The notes: generated by a model from the letters alone, not told the origin. Shown: positions 15,532 to 23,493, counted from the first letter of the stretch. The stretch is 64,000 nt of DNA from UBA6912 sp041611095 (GCA_041611095.1 JBFINP010000007.1:1-64000); one strand, 5' to 3'. Program-made: numbers and translations.

Positions 15532-16674
15532 TCAGTCCGAGGGCGGCAGCAGCGCCCGAAGGGCATCGCCGAGGTTGTTGCGCCAGCTCTGCCAGTGGTG
15601 TCCGTCGTTGGGCTCCTCGTAGTGGACGTCCATGCCGGCGTCCCTCAGTACGGGCACGAAGACACGATTGTCGTCCCGGAGTCCTTCGTAGGCCCCACAG
15701 GCGACCCACGCTTCGTTCGCCGGAGGGCCGGGCGCCGCCGCGAACTCGGCGACGAAGTCGATCACAGGCTGCAGCTCGGGGCTCCGGTCGAATGGCCCGC
15801 CCACGGCCGTGATGAAAGTGCCGGAGAGGAGGACGAGGGATCGAAAGGCGTCGGGATAGCGCCACGCGGTGGCGAGGCTGGCGACGGCACCGAGGCTCGA
15901 CCCGGCGATGATCCGTTCGGAAGGGTGGGCGCTGACGTTGAACTCCGCCACGGCGTGAGGCAGCACGTCCTCCACGACGAAGGCGCCGTGGGCAGGCAGG
16001 GCCATGTACTCACGGTTGCGGTCCACGGGGTCGAGGAGCAGCCCGACCAGTGGCTCCACGGCACCGGCGCCGATCAGGTTGTCCAGGACGGTCGTCAAGG
16101 CCGCGTACTCGAGGAGGTCGCTTCCATCGTGGAAGACCACCGTCGGGTACGGCTTCTCGGCGGGAAACCCGTTGGGGAGGTACACGGACAGCGTCCGGGG
16201 TCCGGCGAACGCAGGTGACTCGATCTCCAGCGCCTCGACCGTGCCGGGGGATGCGTCGACCGCCGGTGATGTCCACGGCGGGTCGGCGTAGCCGGGCCCG
16301 CGCGCCACCGAGTTCGCTCCGAAGGGGTCCGACGCCGTCCTCCGGTTCAGTGGATCGACGATACGCATGGTCCGCTGGTCCGTCTCGATCTCCAGCTGGT
16401 ACTCGATGCGACTTCCCGCCGGCAATTCGACCGTGACGTACCACAGGTCGGTGCCTTCGAGTCGCTCGAGCGGTGGGATCTCGGGAAAGCGCGCCATGAA
16501 GTGGACCACCCGGACGGACCTGGCGTCGCCCACATACGTGAAGGTCGATGTGCCGTCTGCCGAGAACGGGACCCCGACCCGCGTGAGGCGCCTCCGCAAG
16601 TAGGCAGGGGCCATGGAGCGGGCGGCGATGGCGAGCGGGTCGGGCAGAGGCCGAAGGGGCAGACGATCGGACAT
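15532..16674 (-). CDS. Enterochelin esterase-like hydrolase with N-terminal E-set-like domain
   Basis: 380 residues. The first 140 look like the beta-sandwich domain found before Fes-type esterases (FTYVGDARSVRVVHFMARFPEIPPLERLEGTDLWYVTVELP region). The catalytic part has RTLSVYLPNGF, TVVFHDGSDLL and the nucleophile elbow IIAGSSLGAVASLA (Ser about 247), with a late His in EPNDGHHWQSWR. No signal peptide, so a cytosolic substrate is likely. First gene of the minus-strand esterase/ATP-grasp/esterase operon and divergent from the rpmJ promoter region at 16785. The siderophore role of Fes is not implied here: no siderophore genes are nearby. Confidence 0.82.
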   Translation of the reverse strand: MSDRLPLRPLPDPLAIAARSMAPAYLRRRLTRVGVPFSADGTSTFTYVGDARSVRVVHFMARFPEIPPLERLEGTDLWYVTVELPAGSRIEYQLEIETDQRTMRIVDPLNRRTASDPFGANSVARGPGYADPPWTSPAVDASPGTVEALEIESPAFAGPRTLSVYLPNGFPAEKPYPTVVFHDGSDLLEYAALTTVLDNLIGAGAVEPLVGLLLDPVDRNREYMALPAHGAFVVEDVLPHAVAEFNVSAHPSERIIAGSSLGAVASLATAWRYPDAFRSLVLLSGTFITAVGGPFDRSPELQPVIDFVAEFAAAPGPPANEAWVACGAYEGLRDDNRVFVPVLRDAGMDVHYEEPNDGHHWQSWRNNLGDALRALLPPSD

Positions 16675-16784
16675 GGCGGCGAAAGGCTAGTGCGGCTCGA
16701 GGCGGGCGAGACAGGGGACCAGGGGGTTGCGCGCCTGCGCCTTTCAGCTACATTGTCGATGGAAGGCGTCGCCGAAACGGCGAT

Positions 16785-16850
16785 TTGCCCATAGTTCGAG
16801 GCGCCCCCTATCATGCCTGGTCCGGCCCCCACCGGGCCGGGTTTTTCTTG
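16785..16850 (+). promoter_or_regulatory. Promoter and hairpin leader upstream of rpmJ-rpsM
   Basis: TTGCCC (16785-16790), an 18-base spacer and TATCAT (16809-16814) form a sigma-70-type promoter. Just downstream, CCGGCCC (16822-16828), loop CCACC and GGGCCGG (16834-16840) form a hairpin followed by GTTTTTCTTG, the look of an intrinsic terminator inside the 5' leader. A matching arrangement with the same TCTTGTG end is found before rplM (22520-22584). The rest of the 320-base gap 16675-16994 holds the esterase start region and the infA-like relic. Confidence 0.65.
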
Positions 16851-16851
16851 T

Positions 16852-16995
16852 GCCAAGCAAGACGGCGTCGACCGAGGTCGAGGTACACGCCGAGCGCATT
16901 CGCCACACGACGAGGGGAATTGCTCGGCGGCGACAGCGGTCACGTCCACGAGATACTCCGCCGCCCTCGAACGCAGGACCGCGTACCGATACTGA
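16852..16995 (+). pseudogene. infA: Possible infA (IF-1) relic
   Basis: A 47-codon frame ends in a TGA at 16993-16995 that overlaps the rpmJ ATG, the coupling expected of infA-rpmJ. It begins AKQDGV and ends LERRTAYRY, similar to the start (MAKKDG) and end (RGRI.YRY) of IF-1, but is about 24 residues shorter and the middle does not fit. Short pieces in other frames fall in IF-1 order (EVEVHAE; RGELLGGDSGHVHEIL resembling the RVEL...GH.V segment), as if several indels had broken the gene. There is no good start codon in frame at AKQDGV. Chance resemblance in GC-rich DNA remains possible, so this is a tentative call. Confidence 0.35.
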
Positions 16996-17108
16996 TGAAG
17001 GTTTCAGCCTCCGCCAAGAAGATGTGCGAGAAGTGCCGGGTCATCCGCCGCCACGGTCGGGTTTGGGTGATCTGCTCCAACCCGCGCCACAAGCAACGTC
17101 AGGGGTAG
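16995..17108 (+). CDS. rpmJ: 50S ribosomal protein L36
   Basis: 37 residues, starting MKVSASAKKMCEKCRVIRRH. The zinc-ribbon ligands CEKC and CSNPRHKQRQG are present, so this is the zinc-binding L36 form. The ATG overlaps a TGA of the preceding frame; rpsM follows after 3 bases. First intact gene of the alpha-operon block. Confidence 0.96.
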   Translation: MKVSASAKKMCEKCRVIRRHGRVWVICSNPRHKQRQG

Positions 17109-17111
17109 TAC

Positions 17112-17489
17112 ATGGCTCGTATCGCCGGAACCGACCTTCCACGAGACAAGCGCGTCGAGATAGGGCTCACGTACATCTTCGGCGTGGGTATGTCGACTTC
17201 GCAGGGCATCTTGCGCGATCTCAACATCAACCCGGACACGCGCGTCCGCGACCTCACCGACAGCGAGGTCGTGAGCATCCGGCAGTACATCGACGCAAAC
17301 GTCCCCGTCGAGGGTGACCTGCGTCGAGAAGTTGCGCAGAACATCAAGCGGAAGATCGAGATCGGTAGCTACCAGGGGCTGCGGCATCGGCGGGGACTAC
17401 CGGTCCGGGGTCAGCGTACGCACACCAACGCCCGCACCCGCAAGGGGAAGTCGGCGCCGATCGCCGGCAAGAAAAAGGTCACCAAGTAG
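17112..17489 (+). CDS. rpsM: 30S ribosomal protein S13
   Basis: 125 residues. MARIAGTDLPRDKRVEIGLTYIFGVG is the canonical N-terminus; the HhH-like region and the basic C-terminus GLRHRRGLPVRGQRTHTNARTRKG reach the P-site tRNA and intersubunit bridges. Normal length and place in the alpha block between rpmJ and rpsK. Confidence 0.97.
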   Translation: MARIAGTDLPRDKRVEIGLTYIFGVGMSTSQGILRDLNINPDTRVRDLTDSEVVSIRQYIDANVPVEGDLRREVAQNIKRKIEIGSYQGLRHRRGLPVRGQRTHTNARTRKGKSAPIAGKKKVTK

Positions 17490-17505
17490 GTCGTAAGAGG
17501 TTCAC

Positions 17506-17895
17506 GTGGCGAAACAGCAGCGAGTCGGCCGCCGGAAGGTCAAGCGGAACATTCCGCACGGCCAGGCGCACATCAAGGCCAGCTTCAACAACACCATCAT
17601 CACCATCACCGACCAGGAGGGCAGCGTCGTGGCGTGGACGTCAGGCGGCTCCGTCGGCTTCAAGGGTTCCCGCAAATCGACGCCCTATGCGGCGCAGGTC
17701 GCAGCCGAGCAGGCGGCACGCACGGCCGGCGAGATGGGCATTCGCAAGCTGGACGTCATCGTGCGCGGCTCCGGCTCGGGTCGCGAGACGGCCATCCGCA
17801 CGCTCCAGAACATGGGGCTCGAGGTGACGGGCATCAAGGACACCACCCCAGTACCCCATAACGGCTGCCGTCCCAAGAAGCGGAAGCGGGGCTGA
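17506..17895 (+). CDS. rpsK: 30S ribosomal protein S11
   Basis: 129 residues from a GTG at 17506 after AAGAGG. S11 lines the platform of the 30S subunit. ASFNNTIITITDQEGSVVAW, GGSVGFKGSRKSTPYAAQVA and DTTPVPHNGCRPKKRKR are invariant-type segments. rpsD follows after 4 bases. Confidence 0.97.
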   Translation: MAKQQRVGRRKVKRNIPHGQAHIKASFNNTIITITDQEGSVVAWTSGGSVGFKGSRKSTPYAAQVAAEQAARTAGEMGIRKLDVIVRGSGSGRETAIRTLQNMGLEVTGIKDTTPVPHNGCRPKKRKRG

Positions 17896-17899
17896 GGCA

Positions 17900-18505
17900 A
17901 TGGCTCGTTACACCGGACCACGCACCAAGCGAAGCCGTCGCGCTCGCCAGCTCCTCGACGAGAACAAGGCGAAGTACTTCGACCGCCGGCCGTACCCGCC
18001 GGGGGAGCACGGTCGGGGACGGATCCGCGAGTCGCAATACCAGGTCCAGCTACGCGAGAAGCAGAAGCTGCGCTTCACCTACGGCGTGCTGGAGCGCCAG
18101 TTCCGCCGCTACTACGAGAAGGCGGCGCGAGCGAGGGGCATCACCGGCGAGACGCTGCTCATGCTGCTCGAGACGCGACTCGACAACGTCGTGTACCGCG
18201 CCGGGTTGGCCAGGACCCGTCCTCAGGCCCGCCAGCTCGTGAACCACGGCCACTTCCTCGTGAACGGCAAGAAGGTGGACATTCCGTCGTACCAGCTTCG
18301 CCAGGGAGACATCGTCACGATGCGCGAGCGGAGCCGTGAGCTCTTTCCGGTGCAGCAGGCCGTCGACACGCTCGACCGCCCGAAGCCGGAGTGGCTCGAT
18401 ATCGACAGTCGAGACCGGCGAGTCATGGTCACCAGCCTGCCGAGCCGCCAGCAGATCGACACCCAGATCCAAGAACAGCTCGTCGTCGAGCTGTACTCGA
18501 AGTAG
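17900..18505 (+). CDS. rpsD: 30S ribosomal protein S4, zinc-free form
   Basis: 201 residues. S4 nucleates 16S assembly. The N-terminus MARYTGPRTKRSRRARQLL lacks the cysteines of zinc-binding S4, the type common in actinobacteria. The S4 RNA-binding domain (RLDNVVYRAGLARTRPQARQ, LVNHGHFLVNGKKVDIPSY) lies at about 92-130. Followed by rpoA after 31 bases. Confidence 0.97.
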   Translation: MARYTGPRTKRSRRARQLLDENKAKYFDRRPYPPGEHGRGRIRESQYQVQLREKQKLRFTYGVLERQFRRYYEKAARARGITGETLLMLLETRLDNVVYRAGLARTRPQARQLVNHGHFLVNGKKVDIPSYQLRQGDIVTMRERSRELFPVQQAVDTLDRPKPEWLDIDSRDRRVMVTSLPSRQQIDTQIQEQLVVELYSK

Positions 18506-18536
18506 CCCGTTTACACCCGACACCGAGGAGCGCCCC

Positions 18537-19490
18537 GTGCTCATCGTCCAGCGACCCAGCATCGAAGAAGAGCAGACAACCGACGTGCGATCCCGGTTCG
18601 TCGTCGAGCCGCTGGAACCAGGTTTCGGCTACACCCTCGGCAACACGCTCCGTCGCACCCTTCTGGCGCGCATTCCCGGAGCCGCCATCACCTCGGTCCG
18701 GATCGAGGGCGTCCAGCACGAGTTCTCGACCATCGAGGGAGTGGTCGAGGACGTCGTCGACTTCATCCTGAACCTCAAGCAGGTCGTGCTGCGGATGGAG
18801 ACCGATGAGCCCGCCACGCTCTACCTGTCGGCCAAGGGCAAGTCCGACGTTGCGGCGTCGGATCTCAAGGTGCCGGCAGGCGTCGAGGTCGTCAACGACG
18901 ACCTGCATCTCGCGTCGCTGTCGTCGTCCGGCCGCCTGGAGGTCGAGCTCACCGCCGAGCGTGGCGTCGGCTACCGCAGCGCCGATCGCAACAAGAAGAG
19001 CGACACCATCGGCGTGATCCCGATCGACTCGATCTTCTCCCCCGTCCGCAAGGTCGCCTACCGGGTGGAGAGCACCCAGGTCGGCATGATGACCGACTTC
19101 GACAAGCTGGTGCTCGACGTCGAGACCGACGGATCGGTGTCGCCGAGCGAGGCGTTGTCGTCTGCCGGCAAGACCTTGCGCGAGCTCTTCGGGTTGTTTG
19201 CCGACATGGACGAGGGCGAAGGCTTGACGCTGGGTGACGTCGTCGCCGCCGAGTCCAGCTCGCCGGACCTCGACCTTCCGATCGAGGCGCTCGACCTCAG
19301 CGAGCGGCCGCGCAACTGCCTGCGCCGCGCCCAGGTGCAGACGGTCGGCGAGCTCGTCGAGAAGACCGAGGACGACCTGCTCAACATCACCAACTTCGGC
19401 CAGAAGAGCCTCGAAGAGGTCGTGGCCAAGCTCGACGAGCTCGGGCTGTCGCTGCGATCAACGGCCGACACCGAAGGCGGATTGGCCTGA
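18537..19490 (+). CDS. rpoA: DNA-directed RNA polymerase subunit alpha
   Basis: 317 residues from GTG 18537, 6 bases after GAGGAG (18525-18530); the longer in-frame open region upstream is rpsD in another phase. The alpha-NTD carries FVVEPLEPGFGYTLGNTLRRTLL (dimerisation and assembly), and the alpha-CTD (about 247-310) has LDLSERPRNCLRRAQVQTVGELV and LLNITNFGQKSLEEVVAKL, which bind UP elements and activators. The rplQ ATG overlaps its TGA. Confidence 0.98.
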   Translation: MLIVQRPSIEEEQTTDVRSRFVVEPLEPGFGYTLGNTLRRTLLARIPGAAITSVRIEGVQHEFSTIEGVVEDVVDFILNLKQVVLRMETDEPATLYLSAKGKSDVAASDLKVPAGVEVVNDDLHLASLSSSGRLEVELTAERGVGYRSADRNKKSDTIGVIPIDSIFSPVRKVAYRVESTQVGMMTDFDKLVLDVETDGSVSPSEALSSAGKTLRELFGLFADMDEGEGLTLGDVVAAESSSPDLDLPIEALDLSERPRNCLRRAQVQTVGELVEKTEDDLLNITNFGQKSLEEVVAKLDELGLSLRSTADTEGGLA

Positions 19491-19840
19491 TGCCGGCCCC
19501 GAAGAAGGGGCCCCGCCTCGGCGGGAGCCCTTCTCACCAGCGCAAGATCCTCGCCAATCTGGCGGCTTCCCTCATCGAGGAGGAGCGGATCACGACGACG
19601 GCGGCCAAGGCCAAGGTCCTGCGCCCCTACGTGGAGAAGATGATCACGAAGGCGCGCCGCGGTGATCTGCACGCCAGGCGTCTGGTGCTGCGCAAGATCG
19701 AGAACAGCGAGGTCGTGACCAAGCTGTTCGACGACGTGGCACCTCGCTACACCGATCGCCCCGGGGGCTACACGCGAATCGTGAAGTTGGGACCGCGGCG
19801 CGGCGATGGCGCCGAGATGGCGCTCATCGAGCTGGTCTGA
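19490..19840 (+). CDS. rplQ: 50S ribosomal protein L17
   Basis: 116 residues: MPAPKKGPRLGGSPSHQRKILANLAASLI and RITTTAAKAKVLRPYVEKMITKA are family segments, and the C-terminus YTRIVKLGPRRGDGAEMALIELV is typical. Ends the alpha block. truA, normally next, is separated here by three unrelated genes. Confidence 0.97.
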   Translation: MPAPKKGPRLGGSPSHQRKILANLAASLIEEERITTTAAKAKVLRPYVEKMITKARRGDLHARRLVLRKIENSEVVTKLFDDVAPRYTDRPGGYTRIVKLGPRRGDGAEMALIELV

Positions 19841-19884
19841 ACCTCACGACCCTCCATCGGATCCACGAAGCCGATTCGCGCCGC

Positions 19885-20427
19885 TTGGAGCTGGTGTCGC
19901 TTCTGGAGTCCTTCCTACCCACCTTGGCGGAGGTCGACCATCTCGCCGCGATGTGGGAGCTGGCCCTCCTGGATGGCGACGTCCTCGATCGCAACCACTT
20001 CGAGCCCGGTCATTTCACCGTGAGCGGGTTCGTCACCGACACCGACGTGGCAAAGGTCGCCCTCATCGAGCATCTCCGCCTCGGTCGCTGGTTGCAGCCG
20101 GGCGGGCACATCGATCCCGACGACGCCACCCTCATCGGCGCGGCCCGCCGCGAGATCACCGAGGAGACGGGCCTGACCGAGCTCGATCCCGACCGACCCC
20201 GACTCTTCGACATCGCCGTGCACAGCATTCCGGCGCGCGGCGCAGAGCCCGCCCACTTGCACTACGACCTGCGCTTCTGGTTCGTCGGGGAGGCCGTCCC
20301 ACTGAGGGTGTCATCCGAAGTGGGTGGGCAGGCTTGGGTAGATCTCGATGCGGTCGAGCAGTGGTCGGGCGACGAGTCGGTGCACCGAGCCGTCGTGAAG
20401 CTACGCGAGCGGGGCGGCGGCGACTAG
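19885..20427 (+). CDS. Nudix hydrolase
   Basis: About 180 residues. The Nudix box reads GGHIDPDDATLIGAARREITEETGL (about 72-96), with Asp in place of the first Glu and the REITEETGL helix intact, so a nucleoside-diphosphate-linked substrate is likely but unknown. The start is uncertain: TTG at 19885 is the first usable codon, GTG at 19894 would give three residues fewer, and in-frame coding-like sequence extends up to the rplQ stop without an ATG or GTG. Stop overlaps the end of the convergent lipoprotein gene by 4 bases. Confidence 0.85.
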   Translation: MELVSLLESFLPTLAEVDHLAAMWELALLDGDVLDRNHFEPGHFTVSGFVTDTDVAKVALIEHLRLGRWLQPGGHIDPDDATLIGAARREITEETGLTELDPDRPRLFDIAVHSIPARGAEPAHLHYDLRFWFVGEAVPLRVSSEVGGQAWVDLDAVEQWSGDESVHRAVVKLRERGGGD

Positions 20428-21128
20428 TTCCGGTACACGGTGATGTCGCCCGTGTCCGTGGCGAGGCGCACGACGTTTGCCGCGCCGGGGTCGTCGTCGA
20501 TCCGCGACTCCACGCTGCCTCCGGGGGCCTGGGTGTCGAAGGCGTATCCGGCCTCGGGGAGCTGGGCGGTCACGTCGCCGTCGGCCGTCGTCGCCACGAG
20601 CATCGCCGTCGGGTCGTCGAAGCTCACGTCGATGTCGCCGCGACCCGTCTCGAAGGTGGCGTTGACCGAGGACAGCCGCGTACCGAGGACATCCCCCGTC
20701 CCGAGCGTCACGGTGATGTCGCCGATCAGCGACGTGACACCGACGTCGCCTGCCGCGGCGTCGATCGTCACGGTCCCAGTCAGGTTCGAGACCGCCACCG
20801 AGCCGTCTCCCGTCGTCACCTTGACGTCCGCCGCATCTCCCTCGACGAAGATCATGTAGTCGACCGCGCACTCCTCGGAGTCGGTGCAGCTGTCGGCGAT
20901 CGTCAGCACGCCGTCGGCGAGTTCGATCATCGGATCCGGCTCGCCGCGTAGGATCACCGTCTCGACGGACGTTCCCGACACGTTGGCCTGCCCGGTGATC
21001 GTCACGGCACCGGCTGCGATGTCGACCTCGACCTGGGCCGGCGACTCCTCGAGCTCGAGGGTGGTACCGGAGGTGGAACACGCCGCCATCAGCAGCGCCG
21101 TCGCTGCCGCGCTCCACAACCACCGCAT
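20424..21128 (-). CDS. DUF4097-type lipoprotein
   Basis: 234 residues. The N-terminus MRWLWSAAATALLMAACS is a lipoprotein signal with lipobox LMAAC, so the mature protein is anchored outside the membrane. The body is a run of short beta strands with repeated GD-turns (TGDGSVAVSNLTGTVTID, GDVGVTSLIGDITVTLGTGD), the right-handed beta pattern of the DUF4097 adhesin-like family. Function unknown. Convergent with the Nudix gene and divergent from the Yip1-like gene. Confidence 0.8.
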   Translation of the reverse strand: MRWLWSAAATALLMAACSTSGTTLELEESPAQVEVDIAAGAVTITGQANVSGTSVETVILRGEPDPMIELADGVLTIADSCTDSEECAVDYMIFVEGDAADVKVTTGDGSVAVSNLTGTVTIDAAAGDVGVTSLIGDITVTLGTGDVLGTRLSSVNATFETGRGDIDVSFDDPTAMLVATTADGDVTAQLPEAGYAFDTQAPGGSVESRIDDDPGAANVVRLATDTGDITVYRN

Positions 21129-21234
21129 ATGTCTCGCCTTCCGTCGGGTGCGACGTGAGCCTAGGAGGGCACCGAAACGTGAGCAACGCGACACGACGTC
21201 GCCGACCGGTAACCTCCTCCCGACCGGAGGAGCC

Positions 21235-21765
21235 ATGCGCGAAACCATGACCCGCCTGCTGCAGGCCGTCCGCTTCGAGCGCGAGGCCTACGTGTGGATG
21301 GATTTCAACGACCGGGCCACGGGCGATGCCCTACTGCTCGTCGCCGCAACGCGCATCCTGCTGCTCCTCGGCTTCGGCTTCAGTGTGCTGGGTCTCACCA
21401 CGAGCCTGTCCGGCATCGAGGTCCTGCTCACGACGCTGATCAACGCCGCCGTCTTCTGGCTCGTCTACAGCGCCCTGGTACACGCCTCGGCCCGATTCCT
21501 GTTCGACGGCGAGGGGTCGTATGCCACGACGTTGCGCATCACCGGGTTCGCCCACCCGACGCTGTTGCTGCTGATCGCAACGGCGAACCTCGTCGGCAAC
21601 GCGCTCCTCGCCCTGATCCTGGGGAGCTTGTGGTTTCTCGTCGTGGTGGCGCAGGGTGTCCGGCACACGGCCGACCTCCCGATCGAGCGGGCGCTGGCGG
21701 CGGCGGCCGCCGGCCTGCTGGGATGGATCATCGTCTCCAGCATCTTCGGTCGGGGATTGATCTGA
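21235..21765 (+). CDS. Yip1-family-like integral membrane protein
   Basis: 176 residues, ATG 2 bases after GGAGGAG (21226-21232). After a short soluble N-terminus (about 25 residues) there are four to five hydrophobic segments (ALLLVAATRILLLLGFGFSV, LLTTLINAAVFWLVYSALV, LLLLIATANLVGNALLALIL, LAAAAAGLLGWIIVSSIF). The pattern resembles Yip1/YIPF domains. Role unknown. truA starts 10 bases after its stop, so they may be co-transcribed. Confidence 0.7.
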   Translation: MRETMTRLLQAVRFEREAYVWMDFNDRATGDALLLVAATRILLLLGFGFSVLGLTTSLSGIEVLLTTLINAAVFWLVYSALVHASARFLFDGEGSYATTLRITGFAHPTLLLLIATANLVGNALLALILGSLWFLVVVAQGVRHTADLPIERALAAAAAGLLGWIIVSSIFGRGLI

Positions 21766-21775
21766 CGGGGGCAGG

Positions 21776-22507
21776 GTGCCTGTCTACCGGCTCGACATCG
21801 CCTACGACGGCTCCGGCTTCCACGGTTACGCACGTCAGCGTGACGTGCGCACCGTGCAGGGCGAGCTGGAGGCGGCGCTCGCCCACCACACCGGGCCCGT
21901 CGAGACGTTCGTCGCCGGGCGAACCGACAAGGGGGTCCATGCGACGGGCCAGGTGGCGAGCTTCGAGACGGCGGTACCGCTCGATGCGGTGAGTCTCCAG
22001 CGTTCGCTCAACCGGCAGCTCGGTCCCGAGATCTCGGTGACGGCGATCTCGGAGGCACTCCCCGGGTTCCATGCACGCTTCTCGGCGCAGGGGCGTGCAT
22101 ACGAGTACCGGGTTCTCGACCAGGAGGCACCCGATCCTTTTCTAGCGGCGACCTCCTGGCACTTCGGCCGGCCCCTCGATGCCACATCGATGGCCGAAGC
22201 CGCCACGCACTTCCAGGGTGAACACGACTTCGCCTCGCTGTGCCGGCGGTCAGGCGATCGCAGCACCGTCCGCCTCGTCCGGTCCGCCGAGTGGGTGCGA
22301 CCCAGGTCTGGCCTGCTGGTCTTCGAGGTCAGCGCCTCGTCGTTCTGCCACCAGATGGTGCGGTCGATGGTGGCGCTCACCGTCGAAGTCGGGCGCGGGA
22401 AGCTGTCGCCCACAGCCATCCCCGAGATCCTCGCCGCACGCGATCGGCACGCCGCCAAAGGGGTCGCGCCGCCGCATGGCCTCATCCTCGTGAGGGTCGA
22501 CTACTGA
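21776..22507 (+). CDS. truA: tRNA pseudouridine(38-40) synthase
   Basis: 243 residues from a GTG. It isomerises uridines 38-40 in the anticodon stem-loop. Catalytic-Asp motif FVAGRTDKGVHATGQVASF (Asp about residue 52), RFSAQGRAYEYRVL and the SFCHQMVRSMVALTVEVGRGK core are clear. In actinobacteria truA commonly lies between rplQ and rplM, as here. Confidence 0.95.
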   Translation: MPVYRLDIAYDGSGFHGYARQRDVRTVQGELEAALAHHTGPVETFVAGRTDKGVHATGQVASFETAVPLDAVSLQRSLNRQLGPEISVTAISEALPGFHARFSAQGRAYEYRVLDQEAPDPFLAATSWHFGRPLDATSMAEAATHFQGEHDFASLCRRSGDRSTVRLVRSAEWVRPRSGLLVFEVSASSFCHQMVRSMVALTVEVGRGKLSPTAIPEILAARDRHAAKGVAPPHGLILVRVDY

Positions 22508-22519
22508 CCACAGTGGCGA

Positions 22520-22584
22520 TTGGCGGTATGCGCAGGGGCCCGGTACCATGCCGCCTCGCGCCCGGTTCCGGGCCGTTTCTTGTG
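22520..22584 (+). promoter_or_regulatory. Promoter and hairpin leader upstream of rplM-rpsI
   Basis: TTGGCG (22520-22525), 18 bases, then TACCAT (22544-22549) form the promoter. The leader has GCCCGG (22560-22565) facing CCGGGC (22568-22573), then GTTTCTTGTG (22575-22584), which repeats the layout and the TTTCTTGTG sequence of the element before rpmJ at 16785. The small loop means only the outer pairs of this stem may form. rplM begins 40 bases further on. Confidence 0.6.
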
Positions 22585-22623
22585 TTCGCCCTCGTGCGAC
22601 CGCCGATCGCAAACGGATCCTCG

Positions 22624-23082
22624 ATGAAGCCCAACTTGCAGAAAACGTACTCGCCGAAGCCGGCGGACATCGAACGCCGGTGGTTCGTGGTGGACGCCGA
22701 CGGTGTGACGCTCGGACGCCTCGCGTCGGACATCGCAACGATCCTGCGCGGCAAGCACAAGCCGACGTTCGCCCCCCACATCGACGGTGGGGACTACGTC
22801 GTCGTCGTCAATGCCGAGAAGGTCGCGGTGACCGGCAACAAGGAGGAGGCCAAGGTCTACTACCGCCACTCGGGCTACCCCGGTGGGCTGAGGGAGATGA
22901 ACCTCGGCGCCCTGCGCGCCAAGCACCCGGAGCGCATCATCGAGTCCGCCGTGCGCGGCATGCTGCCGAAGAACAAGCTCGGCCGCAGCATGATCGGCAA
23001 GCTCAAGGTCTACGCGGGTCCCGACCACCCCCACGCTGCTCAGCGTCCGGAGCCGCTCCAGCTCGGAAAGGTGAACGCCTGA
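22624..23082 (+). CDS. rplM: 50S ribosomal protein L13
   Basis: 152 residues. L13 is an early 50S assembly protein. TYSPKPADIERRWFVVDADG, TLGRLASDIATILRGKHKPTF and VAVTGNKEEAKVYYRHSGYPGG are diagnostic. ATG at 22624 chosen over the longer open frame that runs in from truA. TGATG overlap with rpsI. Confidence 0.97.
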   Translation: MKPNLQKTYSPKPADIERRWFVVDADGVTLGRLASDIATILRGKHKPTFAPHIDGGDYVVVVNAEKVAVTGNKEEAKVYYRHSGYPGGLREMNLGALRAKHPERIIESAVRGMLPKNKLGRSMIGKLKVYAGPDHPHAAQRPEPLQLGKVNA

Positions 23083-23474
23083 TGTCGAAACCGCTCGCTC
23101 TCGGCACCGGACGCCGCAAGAGCTCTGTTGCCCGTGTGCGCCTGTACAGCGGCAGCGGCGAGTTCCATCTCAATGGCCGCTCGCTCGAGATCTACTTCCC
23201 GCAGCCGGCGCTCCGCCTCCGGGTTCTCGAGCCGTTTCGCACGGTGGAGCTCGAGGGTCGCTATGACGTCCACGCCACGATCGAAGGTGGTGGGTTCACC
23301 GGCCAGACCGATGCCCTTCGACTCGGCATCGCCCGGGCGCTCGTCGCACTCGATCCCGAGCTGCGGCCGCCCCTCAAGCGCGAGGGTCTCTTGACGCGCG
23401 ACGCCCGCCGGGTGGAGCGCAAGAAGTACGGTCTCCGCAAGGCACGGCGGGCTCCGCAGTTCACCAAGCGGTAA
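23082..23474 (+). CDS. rpsI: 30S ribosomal protein S9
   Basis: 130 residues. GTGRRKSSVARVRLYSGSGE and the basic C-terminal tail RDARRVERKKYGLRKARRAPQFTKR, whose last Lys-Arg reaches the P-site tRNA, are conserved. ATG overlaps the rplM stop. glmM starts 19 bases later. Confidence 0.97.
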   Translation: MSKPLALGTGRRKSSVARVRLYSGSGEFHLNGRSLEIYFPQPALRLRVLEPFRTVELEGRYDVHATIEGGGFTGQTDALRLGIARALVALDPELRPPLKREGLLTRDARRVERKKYGLRKARRAPQFTKR

Positions 23475-23493
23475 GCGGTCCGGGATTCCGCTG

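Noticed and set aside
15532..16674. Siderophore role for the Fes-like esterase
   Set aside because: No siderophore synthesis or TonB/SIP genes nearby; the iron-type ABC operon is 28 kb away and is a free-iron type.
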